From Azoarcus sp. KH32C (GTDB lineage Bacteria > Pseudomonadota > Gammaproteobacteria > Burkholderiales > Rhodocyclaceae), in assembly GCF_000349945.1 (NCBI RefSeq), contig NC_020516.1, forward strand, positions 496,001 to 560,000: a stretch of DNA of 64,000 nucleotides, in the 5' to 3' direction. Of this stretch, positions 8,500 to 16,816 are shown one piece after another. The translations under genes and the position numbers were made by a program. A model generated the notes under the pieces. The model was not told the origin of the DNA. It ran no database searches and saw nothing but the letters and a program-made list of their open reading frames with translations. Every line of letters begins with the position of its first letter. The stretch's first letter is position 1.

Positions 8500-9555
8500 A
8501 TGCAAAGGAATACCTTGACCGCGATCGCGCTGGCGGTCGCCGCGGCGGCGCCGCTGGCCGCGCAGGCACAGTCGAACGTGACGATCTACGGGCTGATCGA
8601 CATCAACCTGTCTGCCGAACACTCGGGCGACCAGCGCTTTCATGGCCTCGCACATAGCGAACTGAACGGCACGCGTCTGGGCTTCAAGGGGAGCGAGGAT
8701 CTCGGCAACGGGCTGAAGGCGATCTTCACGCTGGAAAGCGGATTCAACCCCGGTACCGGCACATCCGAGCAGGGCGGGCGGCTTTTCGGTCGTCAGTCCT
8801 TCGTCGGCCTCGAAGGCGGTTGGGGACGCTTCACGCTGGGCCGCCAGTACTCGCCGGCCTTTGTCGCGATCGATCCCTTCGATTCGACCGGCAGCTCGGA
8901 CCGCAGCGTCGGTCTGTTGTCGCGCAAGACGGGCGGCGTGAAACCCGCCTATGAGGTGCGTTTCGACAACATGGTGAAATACCGTTCGCCGGAGTTTGCG
9001 GGCTTTTCGGTCGACACCGGCTACTGGTTCGGAGAAAAGCCGGAGAACGCGGCCGGCGACGCGTCGCAGCGCCGCGAGGGAGACGGTTACGGCGTGACCG
9101 GCCTGTATAACAACGGCCCGCTGTCGGCGTCGATCACGACCCAGACGGTGTTCCGCGACAAGACCAGCGGCAAGGTGCGCACCAACGGCCTGGGCCTGTC
9201 GTGGGACTTCGGTCCGGCGAAGGCCTTCCTCGCCTACACGCAGGACCGCGAGCTCGGCAGCCAGGGTGAAGGCAAGGCGCGCACCTACGACGTCGGCGTC
9301 GCGATCAAGGCCGGTTCGCAGGGCACGGTCGCGATCAGCTACGCGAACCGCAACGAGTCGAACGATCCCAAGGCCGAGGATGCGCACGGCTGGTCGCTGT
9401 ACTACATGCACGACCTGTCGAAGCGTACGACGCTGTACACGGGCTATTCGCAGCTCAGCAACAAGGACGACGCCAACTACTCGATCGGCAACCTGACCCC
9501 GGCCGCCGGCGACGATCACCGCGTGATCATGGCAGGCATCCGGCACAAGTTCTAA
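8500..9555 (+). CDS. Gram-negative general porin
   Basis: Outer-membrane trimeric beta-barrel porin for small hydrophilic solutes. The 351-residue protein has a signal peptide cut after AQAQ, mature start SNVTIYGLIDINLS, the LGFKGSEDLGNGLKAIFTLE strand and GRQSFVGLEGGWGRFTLGRQY typical of betaproteobacterial porins, and ends in GIRHKF with the terminal Phe used by the BAM complex. GGGAGGAG precedes the ATG by about 7 bases. It stands alone; the 185 bp upstream contains its promoter, not resolved here. Substrate preference is not predictable. Confidence 0.94.
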   Translation: MQRNTLTAIALAVAAAAPLAAQAQSNVTIYGLIDINLSAEHSGDQRFHGLAHSELNGTRLGFKGSEDLGNGLKAIFTLESGFNPGTGTSEQGGRLFGRQSFVGLEGGWGRFTLGRQYSPAFVAIDPFDSTGSSDRSVGLLSRKTGGVKPAYEVRFDNMVKYRSPEFAGFSVDTGYWFGEKPENAAGDASQRREGDGYGVTGLYNNGPLSASITTQTVFRDKTSGKVRTNGLGLSWDFGPAKAFLAYTQDRELGSQGEGKARTYDVGVAIKAGSQGTVAISYANRNESNDPKAEDAHGWSLYYMHDLSKRTTLYTGYSQLSNKDDANYSIGNLTPAAGDDHRVIMAGIRHKF

Positions 9556-9765
9556 GCTAACCCTGTTTCTCCTCTGCGGCCGCGAGGCGGTCCGCTTGAT
9601 CGACCCTGATCGGTGGCTGAGGCCGTCGTTCGGGGTCGTTTTTCATTTACGTCTCACGTCGCGTTTGTAAGCAATCTTGCAGCGATCGGCGCCGAAAGCG
9701 TTCCGAAAGGCGCTTCAGACAGCATCTCTGTCATACCAAGGATTCATTCCACGGAGACAGCCACC

Positions 9766-11046
9766 ATGCAGATCACGGGCATGCTTCACGGCGCCAAGCT
9801 GTTGCGCTTTGCCGACTTCCCCACCCCCGAGGTGCTCGGCCCCGACGCCAGCGAGGAGGACATCAAGGACCTGATCGAGCGCCACGGCTCGGTGTTCGTC
9901 AAGCCGGTATTCAAGGGCGGCGTCGGCAAGAAGGGCAAGGCGGGCCTGATCGGCCGCGCGAAGGACCTGAAGACCGCGCTCGCCGAGAAGGAGCGTCTGT
10001 ATTTCGTCGAGCACTGCCATGGCAACCAGGTCGCCAAGGCCAACGGTGTGACTTTCGAGGCGGCGGTGCCGGCCGAGCATGAGGTGTATTTCTCGATCAC
10101 CGACGCGACCCAGTTCCGCGCGCCGACGATGACGCTGACGCACTGCGGCGGCATGGACATCGAGGAGCTCGAGCCGTCGAAAGTCGCGCGCATCCCGTTC
10201 GATCCGCTGACCGGCCTGAAGGCCTTCGTCGTCGCCAACGCGCTCGCCGACATCGGCGCGCCGAAGGAGATCATCTCGCCGCTGGTGCAGCAGCTGCCGA
10301 AGCTGTGGGAGCTCTATCACGACTTCGGCATGACGACCCTCGAATTGAATCCGATCCGCATGCGCGCGGACCGCCGCGGGCGGCTGACGCCGGTCGCGTG
10401 CGACTTCAAATGCGGCTTCGACCGCGACGATCCGCGCTGGCATCGGCTGGACCTGCCGGCGCATCTGTTCGCCGCGGACTACTCGGACTTCGAGCAGGAG
10501 ATCAATCAGCTGCGCACCCACCAGGGGCAGAGCGACGTCTACGTGATCAACGAGCACGGCACGATCCTCGCGCCGACCTTCGGCGGCGGGGCGAATTCGC
10601 TCGTCACCGAGATGCTCGGCGACGACGCGATCATCTCGTCGGACTTCGGTGGCAATCCGCCCTACGAAAAGATGAAGTCGGTCGCGTCGATCTGCTTCAA
10701 GCACTGGCTCGCGCAGTCGAACGTTCTCTTCGTGATCGGCGGCAAGTCCAACAACACCGACATCTTCGAGACCTTCCGCGCGATGGCCGACGCGCTGCGC
10801 GAGCACTTCTCGCGCAACGGGCCGACGCCGCTTTATGTCGTCGTCGGCCGCGGGGGGCCGAACCTCGTGCGCGGCATGGGCGTGATGCGTGACACCTGCG
10901 AGGCGCTGGGTATTCCGTATCGCCTCTTCGGCTTCGACTCGGCGATGAGCGAAGTCGTCGATTACGCGCGCGAAGTCAATGAATGGATGAAGGCCGGCGG
11001 GCGCGACGAGATCGCGCGCAGGCTCGGGCTGGCCACGGCTGCCTGA
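9766..11046 (+). CDS. ATP-grasp acyl-CoA ligase subunit, ATP-citrate lyase small-subunit-like
   Basis: A 426-residue ATP-grasp protein resembling the beta part of nucleotide-dependent acyl-CoA synthetases and the small subunit of bacterial two-subunit ATP-citrate lyase. The N-terminal half contains a Lys/Gly-rich nucleotide loop (GGVGKKGKAGLIG) and the metal-binding LELNPIRM; the C-terminal half has the flavodoxin-like ligase fold with TFGGGANSLVTEML and a GGKSNNTDIFETFRA segment. GGAGACAGCCACC precedes the ATG, almost identical to the sequence before the next gene, 26 bp downstream. By family knowledge it would hold ATP and phosphorylate the His of its partner. The acyl substrate (citrate or another) is not established. 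The upstream 210 bp contains no gene. Confidence 0.85.
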   Translation: MQITGMLHGAKLLRFADFPTPEVLGPDASEEDIKDLIERHGSVFVKPVFKGGVGKKGKAGLIGRAKDLKTALAEKERLYFVEHCHGNQVAKANGVTFEAAVPAEHEVYFSITDATQFRAPTMTLTHCGGMDIEELEPSKVARIPFDPLTGLKAFVVANALADIGAPKEIISPLVQQLPKLWELYHDFGMTTLELNPIRMRADRRGRLTPVACDFKCGFDRDDPRWHRLDLPAHLFAADYSDFEQEINQLRTHQGQSDVYVINEHGTILAPTFGGGANSLVTEMLGDDAIISSDFGGNPPYEKMKSVASICFKHWLAQSNVLFVIGGKSNNTDIFETFRAMADALREHFSRNGPTPLYVVVGRGGPNLVRGMGVMRDTCEALGIPYRLFGFDSAMSEVVDYAREVNEWMKAGGRDEIARRLGLATAA

Positions 11047-11072
11047 ACGCACAAGACATCAAGGAGACAGCC

Positions 11073-13778
11073 ATGTACCAGCAGGGTGTGGGGGAATTCA
11101 AATATTTCGTCGGGATCAGTTCGCTGGCGCAGATCGCCACACGGCACGACCGCGTCTGCGTGCTGAACATCCTCGGCGGCGAGTCGAGCGAGGTGACGCC
11201 GGTCGGGCACGCGTGGTCGGGCGGCAACGTCGTGTTCGGCACTTCGCCGGGGCGACGCGGGCAGGTGCTCGAGACGCCGATGGGCAACATCCCGGTCTAT
11301 AACAGCGTGCGTGAGGGCCTCGACGACGGCCACCGCTTCAATTGCGGCGTCGTCTATCTGCCGCCGTCGGCGGCGCGTGACGGCGTAGCGGAGCTGATCC
11401 GCGTGAATCCCGAGCTGAAGAAGATCTTCATCATTACCGAAAAGATTGCCGTGCACGACGCGCGGGAAATCCGCGCGATGGGCCAGCAGCACGGCATCGA
11501 CATCTTCGGCGCGAACTGCCTCGGCGTCGCGGATTCGTGGAACCAGGTGCGGATCGGCGGGGCGCTCGGCGGGGACAGCCCGTCGGATACGCTGAAGCCC
11601 GGCTCGATCGCGGTGCTGTCGAACTCCGGCGGCTTCACGACGACGATCGCGCAATACCTGCGCATGGCGGGCTGGGGCACGACGACGCTGGTGTCGAGCG
11701 GCAAGGACGTCTACATCCACTACGCGGCGCCCGAGTTCGCGTTCGCGCTCGCCAACGACGCGCGTAGCAAGGCCGCGGTGCTGTACTGCGAGCCCGGCGG
11801 CTACTACGAGCGCGACGCGGAGTTCACTAAGCCCGTCGTTGCCTGTGTGGTCGGCCGCTGGAAGGCCAAGCTCACGCGCGCGGTCGGCCACGCCGGCGCG
11901 ATGGCCGGCGGCCACGACGACGCGGCGGCGAAGGAGCGCTGGTTCATGGAGAAGTTCGGTGTCGACGCGATCTTCACGCCGGAGAACCCGGTGTTCTCGC
12001 CGAAGGGCGCGGTCGTGACGAACATCGCCCACATTCCGGCCGCGCTGACCGCGGTGATGCGCGCGAACGCGACGCTGCCGGACTTTGCGCCGGAAGGCAC
12101 GATGGAGCTCAAACCCTGGTTCGGTTCGAATATGGGCCTCGCGCTGCCGGAGAAGCTCGGTCTGCCGGTCGTCGCTGCACCGGAGCCCTACCGCGCGCAG
12201 ATCGCTGCGCTCGCGAAGCAGGTCGGCGCGGTGTTCCCGCGCGAGTCTCTGAAGGATGCGTCGGGCGCGTCGAAGATGGATCCGAAGACGCAGGTGTCGA
12301 GCCTGCATGGCCTCTCCGTGCTGGAGGCGGCGCGGCTGCCGCTGGAGGCGAACGTCGGTCTCGCGCTATTGCGCGAAGCGGGCGGCGACAATGACCGCAA
12401 GCTCGTGAATGTCGCGCTTGCGGCCTGCGTGAATCTGCATGGCGACCCCACGCTTGCGGCAGCACAGGCGGCGCGCGAGGCCGGCAACGCGCCGAACAGC
12501 GTGCTCGCGGCGGCGGTCTCGATCGTCGGGCCGAAGCGCGCCGAACGAGCGCGCGAGATCGTCGCGGCCTTCATCGAACGCTTCAGCGCGGCCGGGCTGC
12601 TCGACGCGCGCGCCGAGGACTTCGACCTCGCTCCCATCGTCGATGACGGGGCGCTCGCCCGGCTGGTCGTCGCCGAGCAGTCCGACCCGCGCACCGATGC
12701 GATGCTCGCCGGGCTTGAGGCCCGTGGTGCGCGCTCGGTGTTCGTACGCTACCTGCGCGGCGTCGGCCGCCCGGTCAGTGCTGACGCGGTGCTCGCCGCG
12801 GCGACGACGACGCTCGCGTGGGGTCCGCTGATGCGCAAGCGTGTGTCGCGGCTCACCGTCGAGACGCTGCCGTGGTGGATGAAGCTCTTCGGTGCGCTGA
12901 TCGGCGCTTCGGCCGACGCGGCGCAGCATCGGCCCGAAAGCTTCTGCGGCATGCCAATGACGGAACTGCTCGGCGAGGCGTCGATGACCGACGTCGCATG
13001 TCGCGCCTTGCTCGACCGCGCGCCGGACGCGGCGGATCGCTTCGCGTTCCAGACGCTCGTCGGCATCCTGCTGACCAACGGCCCCGGCACGATCTCGGCG
13101 CAGGGGGCGAAGGGTGCGGTGTCGGCCGACGGTCCCGAGTCGCCCCGGCGCGTGCAGCTCAACAAGGCGATGGTCGGCTTTCTGACGCATACCGGCTACG
13201 CGCATGGCGGGAACGGCTTCGAAGGCGTGCAGTTCCTGATCGACGCCTTCCGCGACACGCCGCTCGCCGACCCGGCGGATGCGGCGCACGGCCTCGACCT
13301 CGCCGCCCTCGCACGGGGCTGCGCCGACGAGTACGCCCGCTACAAGGCCGATGCGAGGTCCGCCGGCAGCCTCGATCTGCGCAAGATCCCGGGTGTGAAT
13401 CATCCGGTGTTCAAGGATCGCCCGGTCAATATCGATCCGCGGGAGGCCTTCATCCGCGAGCTGATGGCCGAGCGGGGCGAATCCAACGTGTTCCACGACT
13501 ACTACCGCGCGCTGGTGCAGGCGCTGTTCGATGCCGGCGTGTCGCGTACGGTGTATTGCGTGAATATCGATGCGGTGATCGCGGCGCTGCTGCTGAAGCT
13601 CACGTGGAAACCGTGGCGTGCCGGTGAGATCGGTGAGGCGGCGCTCGAATCGGCCGCCTTCACGGTGTTCCTGTACGCCCGCATGCTGGGTTGCGCTGCC
13701 GAGGTCGACGACCACCTCAATCGCGGCCGCAACATGGACACGCGCACGCCGGCGTCGCAGTGCCGCTTCGTGAGTTGA
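11073..13778 (+). CDS. CoA-binding/CoA-ligase/citrate-synthase-like fusion, ATP-citrate lyase large-subunit-like
   Basis: A 901-residue protein. Residues 1 to about 330 are succinyl-CoA-synthetase-alpha-like: a CoA-binding Rossmann domain, GANCLG, LSNSGGFTTT and the phospho-histidine motif GHAGAMAGGHD with H273. Residues about 600-901 resemble the citryl-CoA lyase/citrate synthase domain: a helix with THTGYAHGGNGFEG, a GVNHP segment with H777 at the position of the GxGH catalytic His, and a NID segment (831-833) like NVDG of ATP-citrate lyase. It is about 290 residues longer than typical bacterial AclA. A CoA-thioester-forming and C-C cleaving activity is inferred, substrate unknown. It forms an operon with the ATP-grasp gene and converges on a radical SAM gene 15 bp away. 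Confidence 0.82.
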   Translation: MYQQGVGEFKYFVGISSLAQIATRHDRVCVLNILGGESSEVTPVGHAWSGGNVVFGTSPGRRGQVLETPMGNIPVYNSVREGLDDGHRFNCGVVYLPPSAARDGVAELIRVNPELKKIFIITEKIAVHDAREIRAMGQQHGIDIFGANCLGVADSWNQVRIGGALGGDSPSDTLKPGSIAVLSNSGGFTTTIAQYLRMAGWGTTTLVSSGKDVYIHYAAPEFAFALANDARSKAAVLYCEPGGYYERDAEFTKPVVACVVGRWKAKLTRAVGHAGAMAGGHDDAAAKERWFMEKFGVDAIFTPENPVFSPKGAVVTNIAHIPAALTAVMRANATLPDFAPEGTMELKPWFGSNMGLALPEKLGLPVVAAPEPYRAQIAALAKQVGAVFPRESLKDASGASKMDPKTQVSSLHGLSVLEAARLPLEANVGLALLREAGGDNDRKLVNVALAACVNLHGDPTLAAAQAAREAGNAPNSVLAAAVSIVGPKRAERAREIVAAFIERFSAAGLLDARAEDFDLAPIVDDGALARLVVAEQSDPRTDAMLAGLEARGARSVFVRYLRGVGRPVSADAVLAAATTTLAWGPLMRKRVSRLTVETLPWWMKLFGALIGASADAAQHRPESFCGMPMTELLGEASMTDVACRALLDRAPDAADRFAFQTLVGILLTNGPGTISAQGAKGAVSADGPESPRRVQLNKAMVGFLTHTGYAHGGNGFEGVQFLIDAFRDTPLADPADAAHGLDLAALARGCADEYARYKADARSAGSLDLRKIPGVNHPVFKDRPVNIDPREAFIRELMAERGESNVFHDYYRALVQALFDAGVSRTVYCVNIDAVIAALLLKLTWKPWRAGEIGEAALESAAFTVFLYARMLGCAAEVDDHLNRGRNMDTRTPASQCRFVS

Positions 13779-13793
13779 GCCTGGTGGCCCCGG

Positions 13794-14864
13794 TCAGAAC
13801 AGCGCGAGCTGGGGCGAAGGCGGGTCCGGCCGCCGGAAGAGGTCGGTCCGCAGGTCCAGCGTGCGCTCGTTGAGCCTGTTGCGGCGGCAGGCGAGGTGGA
13901 AGCGCTGGCGGATCAGGTCGGCGTAGGTGCCGGAGCCGCGCATGCGGCTGCCGAAGCCGGGGTCGTTGTCGCGGCCGCCGCGCGCCTGCTGCACGAGGCT
14001 CATCACGTGCCTGGCGCGATCCGGGTAATGCTGCTCGAGCCAGTCGACGAAGAGCTCGCGCACTTCCAGCGGCAGGCGCAGCAGCACATAGGCTGCCTGG
14101 GAAACGCCGGCCGCGGCGGCGGTTTCGAGGATGTGCTCGATCTCGTGGTCGGTCAGCGCCGGGATCACCGGCGCGACCAGCACCGCTGTCGGGATGCCGG
14201 CTTCGGCCAGTCGGCGCAGGGTCTCGACGCGGCGGTGCGGAGCCGTCGCGCGCGGCTCCAGGCGGCGGGCGAGTTCGGGGTCGAGGGTCGGCAGCGAGAC
14301 GTTGACCTGCGCGAGCCCTTGCGCGGCCATCGGCGCGAGAATGTCGATGTCGCGTTCGACGAGTGCGCCTTTCGTCGTCACCGACACCGGGTGCCCGAAT
14401 TCGGCCAGGACTTCGAGGATCTGGCGCGTGATGCCGAGCTCGCGCTCGAAGGGCTGGTAGGGGTCGGTTGCCGCGCCGAGCGCGAGCACGCCGGCACGGT
14501 AGCCCGGCCGGCTGAGCTCCGCGCGCAGCACGGCCGCGGCGTCGCGCTTGACGAAGATCTTGGTCTCGAAATCGAGGCCGGGCGACAGGCCCAGGTAGGC
14601 GTGAATCGGCCGCGCGTAGCAGTAGATGCAGCCGTGCTCGCAGCCTTTGGCGGGGTTCACGGAGCGGTCGAAGGGGATGTCGGGCGAGCGGTTCCAGCTG
14701 ATGACGGTCTTCGCGCGGTCGTCGAAGAGCATCGTCGGCACCCGGCTGGCGGGCGGTGTGTCGTCGTCGAGCTGCGCTTCGCGGGTCCATTCGAGAAAGC
14801 GCGAGCTGGTGTTCGTCGCGGCGCCGCGCCCGCGGAGTCCCCGTCCCGGTTTTTCCTTATCCAC
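13794..14864 (-). CDS. PA0069-family radical SAM protein (SplB-like)
   Basis: Radical SAM enzyme of unknown substrate, related to spore photoproduct lyase-like proteins. The 356-residue protein carries the cluster motif CEHGCIYCYARP, preceded by the family segment NRSPDIPFDRSVNPAKGC, and LGAATDPYQPFERE, VTTKGALVERDIDIL. I place the start at GTG 14864 (VDKEKPGRGLRGRGA), which has AAAGGAAAG just upstream and gives the usual family length; the frame stays open upstream into the neighbouring gene but without similarity. The role is unknown; DNA repair has been suggested for relatives only by analogy. Confidence 0.85.
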   Translation of the reverse strand: MDKEKPGRGLRGRGAATNTSSRFLEWTREAQLDDDTPPASRVPTMLFDDRAKTVISWNRSPDIPFDRSVNPAKGCEHGCIYCYARPIHAYLGLSPGLDFETKIFVKRDAAAVLRAELSRPGYRAGVLALGAATDPYQPFERELGITRQILEVLAEFGHPVSVTTKGALVERDIDILAPMAAQGLAQVNVSLPTLDPELARRLEPRATAPHRRVETLRRLAEAGIPTAVLVAPVIPALTDHEIEHILETAAAAGVSQAAYVLLRLPLEVRELFVDWLEQHYPDRARHVMSLVQQARGGRDNDPGFGSRMRGSGTYADLIRQRFHLACRRNRLNERTLDLRTDLFRRPDPPSPQLALF

Positions 14865-14938
14865 GTCTTTCCTTTGCCGAGGGCCCGTGACTGTGACTCG
14901 CCGGGACGCTGACGGTTCTGGAAAGCTGCCGGAAGGGT

Positions 14939-16018
14939 TCAGCGCGGACGCATCGCGTCGTCCCATTCGCGCAGGAAATCGCGACGCTTGATCTGGTCGA
15001 GGTAGGCGAGCAGCGAGGTGCCGAGCGCGATCGGCCGGAAGGCGGTGCCCAGTTGCTGACGCAGGCTGGAGGCGGCCTTGCCGGGGGCGTCCTCGCGCAC
15101 CGAGAAGAGGCCCGCGCCTTGGGCGAGGATCTCCTGGCCGTGGGCCGAGAGCAGGAAGTCCAGCCACAGGCGCGCGGCGGCCGGATGCTGCGCCTTGCGC
15201 GCGATGAAGGCGACGCGGCTCAGCACTAGGGTGTAGTCGCGCGGCCACACGACACCGATCGCCGGATCGTGCTGGGCGCGCGACTGGGCATAGGAGCCGA
15301 GCAGGTTGTAGCCGATCAGCACCTCGCCCGAGGCGATGCGGTCGAGCATTTTGGCGGTGCTGGCATGGCGCTCGACGCCTTCGCCGCCCATCGCGCGCAC
15401 GAGCTGCCAGAAGGCGGTCGGGTTCGCCTGCGCGTCCTGGCTGTGCAGCAGCAGGCCCAGGCCCGAGCGCTCGGGGTCGTAGGTCGCGAGCCGGCCGCGG
15501 AAGCGCGCCGGCTGCTCGGTGAGCAGGCGGATCAGCGCCGCGTGCGTGTCGGGGACTTCTTCGGGCGAGAGCGCGCGCTTGTTGTAGACGAAGGCCGCCG
15601 GCTCGTAGGTCGTGCCGAAGGCTTCGTCCTTCCATGTGGCCCAGGCGGGCAGGGAGGCCGTTTCCGGCGAATGCCAGGGCTGGGCGTAGCCGTCGTTGAC
15701 GAGCTTCACCTGCAGGTCCATCGCCGAACTCCACAGCACGTCGGCGCTCGGGCCGCGCTCGCTCTCGGCGACGAAGCGCTGGTAGAGCTCGCTCGAGTTC
15801 ATGTCGTGGTAGTCGACGTGCAGGCCGCGGTACTGGGCCTCGAAGGCGGCGATGACCGGCTGCACGACGTCGCGGTCGGTCGCACCATAGACGATCACCG
15901 TACCGCCTTCGCGCAGCGCCGTCCCGAGCCGGTCGGGCGTGACCTGCGCGAAGGCCTGTATCGCGAGCGCCATCGTCGCGGCGATCGCAGCGCCCAGCAC
16001 CCATCGGATCCAGCTCAT
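14939..16018 (-). CDS. Periplasmic solute-binding protein, family 1, adjacent to a two-component system
   Basis: A 359-residue extracellular binding protein (signal peptide cut near QAFAQ) of the iron/organic solute class. It is clearly paralogous to the binding protein at 32978: both share VIVYGATD/VVVYGATD, a Y-x-DMN segment, SADV(L/V)WSS(A/S)MDLQVKL, the TYEP-FVYNKR stretch and DYTLVLSRV-FI. No permease or ATPase gene lies beside it. It is divergent from a TctD/TctE-like regulator pair across a 109-bp gap, which suggests a sensory or auxiliary role for the transporter at 33-37 kb. Ligand unknown; Fe3+ and carboxylates are both possible for this family. Confidence 0.85.
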   Translation of the reverse strand: MSWIRWVLGAAIAATMALAIQAFAQVTPDRLGTALREGGTVIVYGATDRDVVQPVIAAFEAQYRGLHVDYHDMNSSELYQRFVAESERGPSADVLWSSAMDLQVKLVNDGYAQPWHSPETASLPAWATWKDEAFGTTYEPAAFVYNKRALSPEEVPDTHAALIRLLTEQPARFRGRLATYDPERSGLGLLLHSQDAQANPTAFWQLVRAMGGEGVERHASTAKMLDRIASGEVLIGYNLLGSYAQSRAQHDPAIGVVWPRDYTLVLSRVAFIARKAQHPAAARLWLDFLLSAHGQEILAQGAGLFSVREDAPGKAASSLRQQLGTAFRPIALGTSLLAYLDQIKRRDFLREWDDAMRPR

Positions 16019-16127
16019 GAAGTCTCCCTTCCCTTCCTGTCCCGCACCTGGCTTGGCCCGGCCGGCGTTTTACGACAATAATGGCCTTCCAAGCTTTCGA
16101 TTCACTTTCGTTTTTTCCGAACCGATC

Positions 16128-16802
16128 ATGCGCCTGCTGCTAGTCGAGGACCACGCCGAACTCGCCGAATGGGTCGCCAAGGCCCTGCGCCATGCCGGCT
16201 ATGCGCTCGACGTGTTGGACCGCGGCGATCATGCCGATCACGCGCTGAAGAGCCAGAGCTACGACCTCGTGATCCTCGACCTGTCGCTGCCCGGGCTCGA
16301 CGGCCTCGAAGTGCTGCGTCGGCTCCGCAGTCGCCAGCAAGGGGCTCCGACCCCGGTGCTGGTGCTCACCGCGCGCGGTACGACCGAGGAGCGCGTCAAG
16401 GGCCTCAATCTCGGCGCCGACGATTATCTGCCGAAACCCTTCGAGCTGGCCGAACTCGAAGCGCGCATCAAGGCCCTGCTGCGCCGCAGCGGCAATCTCG
16501 TGCCGATGGTGCGCATCGGCCGGCTGGAGTTCGACACGACGAGCCGGCTCGTCGCCGTCGACGGCAAGCCGCTCGCGCTGACGCCGCGCGAGCTCGCCGT
16601 GCTCGAAGCCCTGCTGTCGCGCGTCGGCCGTCCCGTCGCGCGCGAGGCGTTGTTCGAGAAGGTGTTCGACTTCGATGCCGAGGCGCGCGTCGAGGCGATC
16701 GAGATCTACGTCTCGCGCCTGCGCAAGAAGCTCGAAGGCTCGGGGGTGGTGATCAACACGCTGCGCGGCCTGGGCTACGTGCTGGCCGAAGCGGCCGCTT
16801 GA
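16128..16802 (+). CDS. OmpR/TctD-like response regulator
   Basis: A 224-residue transcription factor with an N-terminal receiver (acidic pair ED in LLLVEDHAEL, phospho-acceptor Asp in LVILDLSLPGLDG, Thr in VLTARG and Lys in LPKPF) and a C-terminal winged helix (LTPRELAVLEAL, VSRLRKKL, TLRGLGYVL). It begins with ATG at 16128 and its TGA overlaps the sensor gene region. The pair resembles TctD/TctE systems that control tricarboxylate or similar uptake. Confidence 0.93.
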   Translation: MRLLLVEDHAELAEWVAKALRHAGYALDVLDRGDHADHALKSQSYDLVILDLSLPGLDGLEVLRRLRSRQQGAPTPVLVLTARGTTEERVKGLNLGADDYLPKPFELAELEARIKALLRRSGNLVPMVRIGRLEFDTTSRLVAVDGKPLALTPRELAVLEALLSRVGRPVAREALFEKVFDFDAEARVEAIEIYVSRLRKKLEGSGVVINTLRGLGYVLAEAAA

Positions 16803-16816
16803 AAGCCGCCGCCCCG

